A DNA stretch of 17,684 nt, taken from the NCBI GenBank assembly GCA_031284445.1, contig JAISZW010000136.1:1-17684 (forward strand), in the 5' to 3' direction. A model generated the notes under the pieces. That model was not told the DNA's origin. It ran no database searches and was given only the letters and a program-made list of their open reading frames with translations. The DNA comes from Candidatus Methanovirga basalitermitum. GTDB lineage: Archaea > Methanobacteriota > Methanobacteria > Methanobacteriales > Methanobacteriaceae. A program made the position numbers and the translations under genes. Positions 15,890-17,684 of this stretch are shown here, piece by piece (position 1 is the stretch's first letter; each line of letters opens with the position of its first letter).

Positions 15890-16375
15890 GTGAAAGGATA
15901 CATAGAATCACCCGATGGTGAGCCTATAGCACCTAACTTGGCTGGTAATTACGAAGGTAGTATCACTAATTCGTTAGGAAACTATGAAGTGAAGAGAACG
16001 GAGTTTGTATCGTATGGTCCTACTACCACTACTATTGATGGTCAAGTATGCACCACAGAAGGAATAATTAGTTTGTATTGGGATGGTAGACCGTCTGGTG
16101 TGGTGAAGCATCAGACCTTGAATGATTTGAACCCTCGTACGACTGGTATTGTGTTGAATCAGGATTATAATAAGTGTTTAATAATTGATGAATACAGACA
16201 AGGTTACATGGGACTATTACCATCTAAATACTCGATGATTGAGTCGTATGATACTGGAGATTTTCCTATTGGTCCTCAGTATATCTCTGATGACTCCGAT
16301 TGGTTATTACTGTTCAATAACTTTCGTTTTGTTGAAGATTACAGTATGATGATCAGTTATAATGTAACCAATTAA
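15890..16375 (+). CDS. Orphan protein of unknown function (161 aa), GTG start
   Basis: I do not recognise this protein. The 161 residues are rich in Tyr, Ser, Thr, Asn and Gly, start MKGYIESPDGEP, and show no signal peptide and no membrane helix. Acidic and aromatic turns (LYWDGRPSG, SDDSDWLLLFNNF) suggest a beta-rich domain, perhaps part of a surface or virus structural protein. The only start codon is GTG at 15890; the frame is open for only six codons further upstream and no ATG exists there. Either the gene is leaderless, as the TATA box 30-37 nt upstream suggests, or it is the C-terminal piece of a longer gene cut by the event that left the transposase remnant. It faces the next gene tail to tail. 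Confidence 0.55.
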   Translation: MKGYIESPDGEPIAPNLAGNYEGSITNSLGNYEVKRTEFVSYGPTTTTIDGQVCTTEGIISLYWDGRPSGVVKHQTLNDLNPRTTGIVLNQDYNKCLIIDEYRQGYMGLLPSKYSMIESYDTGDFPIGPQYISDDSDWLLLFNNFRFVEDYSMMISYNVTN

Positions 16376-16431
16376 TCCTTATATGTTGGTTTATCGATAT
16401 GATAGATATAAAAAAAAAGAAAAGAAATATT

Positions 16432-16932
16432 TTATATATTAATATATTCGAAATAATCTAAGCCTACCACTTTAACTCCATTTTTTTCATGACCTGGCAT
16501 TTCGATGTAAGCATATATCCTATCCCCCTCTTTTAGGATATTTGCATAATCCTTCCCTATTTGTTCATTATACAACATCAAATATTCGTCTATAGAATCA
16601 GGATCCTTTTCTATATAATCAGAATCCTTTATAAGAATTCCTCCTGAACCAACAGTTACAACCGTACCAAATGTAATTACATATGTATATCCTTTCATAT
16701 CATGATTTGCAATGTAAGGTAATACACGAACTACATATTCATGATCATTAATATTTATACGTGGTCTCATTGTTCCATTCGGTAGTTGAGTCACATTTGA
16801 CCCTACTTTCAAATCGGTACTATTACCTTCCACATCATTTATTCCTACCGATGAATGATTACCCAATCCTGAAATTATCATTAAAAATATAATAGCTATT
16901 ATTATACATACAAAACTTTTTCCAAATCCCAT
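16432..16932 (-). CDS. Exported or membrane-anchored protein of unknown function (166 aa)
   Basis: The N-terminus MGFGKSFVCIIIAIIFLMII is a clear signal anchor or signal peptide (hydrophobic stretch at residues about 7-22). The following 140 residues would lie outside the cell and contain several Asn-X-Ser/Thr sites (for example NHSS, NSTD, NVTQ, NGTM), which archaea can glycosylate. The later part, ITFGTVVTVGSGGILIKDSDY and EGDRIYAYIEMPG, looks like a small beta-barrel of the OB type. No family is recognised. AAAGGAG lies 10 nt before the ATG. The gene starts 3 nt after the stop of the small acidic-protein gene, so the two form an operon. A run of A/T follows its stop. Confidence 0.7.
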   Translation of the reverse strand: MGFGKSFVCIIIAIIFLMIISGLGNHSSVGINDVEGNSTDLKVGSNVTQLPNGTMRPRININDHEYVVRVLPYIANHDMKGYTYVITFGTVVTVGSGGILIKDSDYIEKDPDSIDEYLMLYNEQIGKDYANILKEGDRIYAYIEMPGHEKNGVKVVGLDYFEYINI

Positions 16933-16935
16933 AAT

Positions 16936-17218
16936 TCACACACTCCTTTCAATATTTTCCAGTACTTCATCCAGAGTTTCATTAGCAAACTCTGTTAATC
17001 CTTCATCAACACGTAGAAATAAGCCATTAGCCCAGCGATCAACATATAGTTGATCGGTCTCTGGGTTGAGACCAATATTATAATATGCTTCGTTCTGGTT
17101 GCTGGTTTCAAGGAAACCTTCGATATGGTGGTTGTATTCGATGAAGAATCCTTCTTTGTCGATCAATTCTATGTTTTCTGCTATGAATTCTTCTATGTGG
17201 TTTTTTTGTATTGTTCAT
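16936..17218 (-). CDS. Small acidic protein of unknown function, apparent frameshift near its 5' end
   Basis: The main frame, read from a TTG at 17166, gives 76 residues, MIDKEGFFIEYNHHIEGF... to VLENIERSV, acidic and without membrane helices. The same frame stays open upstream (HIEEFIAENIEL) back to a TGA. One frame over, an ATG at 17218 with GAGGT before it starts MNNTKK and meets a run of seven A (plus-strand T at 17201-17207). With six A the ATG would lead into the main frame as one 93-residue protein, MNNTKNHIEEFIAENIELID. So the true start is probably 17218 and one base is extra, by mutation, slippage or sequencing error. It is the first gene of a pair with the exported protein. Function unknown. 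Confidence 0.6.
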
Positions 17219-17249
17219 ATTTTTTACCTCTGGTTTTTTTATGTATTTT

Positions 17250-17260
17250 CGTATATATAT
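17250..17260 (-). promoter_or_regulatory. TATA box and T16 tract for the two-gene minus unit
   Basis: On the minus strand ATATATATAC follows a run of sixteen T (plus-strand A at 17261-17276). Transcription would start near 17232, giving a leader of about 14 nt that carries GAGGT before the ATG at 17218. This supports the upstream start of the small acidic-protein gene. Confidence 0.5.
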
Positions 17261-17279
17261 AAAAAAAAAAAAAAAATTA

Positions 17280-17511
17280 TGGTACTGTCTAAAACTTCAC
17301 TAATGAGATATTTTAAAATCAATAATTTCCTATATTTTTGAATTTAAATTTTTGTTATTTTTCAGTTTTATTTGTAAATGAAAGTTAATTTCTCTTAAAA
17401 ATTCCATATTTTTTGACATTATAGAAATTACAGAAAATTTGAATATATTTTTCTCCATAGCTTTATTCGGTGATTTTTTGTTTATTTTAAAAAATTTTTT
17501 ATTTTTTAAAG
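17280..17511. other. A/T-rich gap without recognised content
   Basis: No gene, hairpin of note or repeat was recognised between the minus-strand promoter and the palindrome cluster, apart from homopolymer runs. Confidence 0.5.
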
Positions 17512-17658
17512 TTAGAAGCGGAAAATCAAAGATTTTTCTAAGTTATCTTCGATAACAAAATCGAAGGAGGGTGTAAAAAAGTGTGGAGTTTTTTTCGATT
17601 TTTGAAAAAAATCGAAAATGATCATAAACCTTTATTTTACTAAAAGTATCATCCACAC
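17512..17658. repeat. Palindrome cluster at the right edge
   Basis: Five inverted repeats lie within 147 bp. TTAGAA/TTCTAA (17512-17541) encloses the 16-mer shared with 3258-3273. GTTATC/GATAAC (17542-17556) and CTTCGAT/ATCGAAG (17547-17566) overlap and exclude each other. A perfect 12-bp stem with a 3-nt loop spans 17592-17618. GTGTGGA/TCCACAC (17581-17587, 17652-17658) encloses that stem. The shared 16-mer suggests a repeat family of this genome. It could be a mobile-element end or a leader region of a gene beyond the window. Confidence 0.65.
17581..17643 (+). CDS. Possible 20-codon leader ORF
   Basis: A GTG at 17581 stands 10 nt after AAGGAGG (17564-17570), the strongest ribosome-site match in the accessory region, and opens a frame MWSFFRFLKKIENDHKPLFY ending in TAA. 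The 12-bp hairpin lies inside the frame, and the hairpin at 17547-17566 reaches into the ribosome site. It may be a regulatory leader peptide or just part of a repeat. An opposite-strand 37-codon frame (17512-17625) also exists. Confidence 0.3.
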   Translation: MWSFFRFLKKIENDHKPLFY

Positions 17659-17684
17659 AAAACTCATACTTGAAAAATACAGTT

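Noticed and set aside
17205..17211. Programmed -1 frameshift at the A run of the small acidic-protein gene
   Set aside because: The needed shift is +1 (or loss of one base); a -1 shift would meet a stop codon within three codons.
17512..17625. 37-codon minus-strand frame MIIFDFFQKSKK...
   Set aside because: It runs through the palindrome cluster, has only a weak ribosome site, and is best explained as a by-product of the repeat.

Overview
This window comes from a very A/T-rich methanogenic archaeon of the order Methanobacteriales, most likely a Methanobrevibacter or a close relative. The main reasons are a complete archaeal A1Ao ATP synthase operon in the order H-I-K-E-C-F-A-B-D, a proteolipid made of two fused hairpins (the form known from Methanobacteriales), archaeal TATA promoters, T-tract terminators, and strong GGAGG/GGTGAT-type ribosome sites. 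The genus is an inference; no rRNA or marker gene is present.

Layout. 1-1218: A/T-rich DNA without an intact gene. 1219-2442: a class V (PLP) aminotransferase with its own promoter, whose TATA region is a 14-bp tandem duplication. 2443-3533: about 1.1 kb of non-coding or decayed DNA. 3534-13013: the ATP synthase operon. Its promoter is built of a 15-bp duplication followed by a 19-bp duplication that doubles the TATA box. Subunits E, C, F, A, B and D form the soluble A1 part with its stalks, H pairs with E in the peripheral stalks, and I and K form the membrane ion channel. A small UPF0145/YbjQ-like gene sits between the catalytic subunit A and subunit B. Between F and A a 30-bp repeat flanks a short insert and leaves an 18-codon hydrophobic micro-ORF that begins like AhaA. 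13071-13271: a short gene for a 49-residue single-span membrane protein. 13351-14719, minus strand: tRNA-Gln(TTG) followed after 25 nt by an ATP-grasp ligase gene, apparently one transcript.

14800-17684 is an accessory-looking stretch: a wrecked IS4-type transposase (15069-15791), an orphan gene of unknown function (15890-16375), a two-gene minus-strand unit (a small acidic protein with an apparent single-base frameshift, then a membrane-anchored exported protein), and at the right edge a dense cluster of palindromes around a strong ribosome site and a 20-codon ORF. Part of that cluster is a 16-mer that also occurs as a perfect hairpin upstream of the ATP synthase operon.

The most interesting points are the doubled operon promoter, the F/A junction duplication with its micro-ORF, the 88-bp identical blocks inside the proteolipid gene (local gene conversion), the membrane helix on subunit C, the UPF0145 gene inside the ATPase operon, the tRNA-ATP-grasp dicistron, and the right-edge palindrome/leader-ORF element. 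I did not find a defence system, CRISPR array or other clearly new multi-gene machine.
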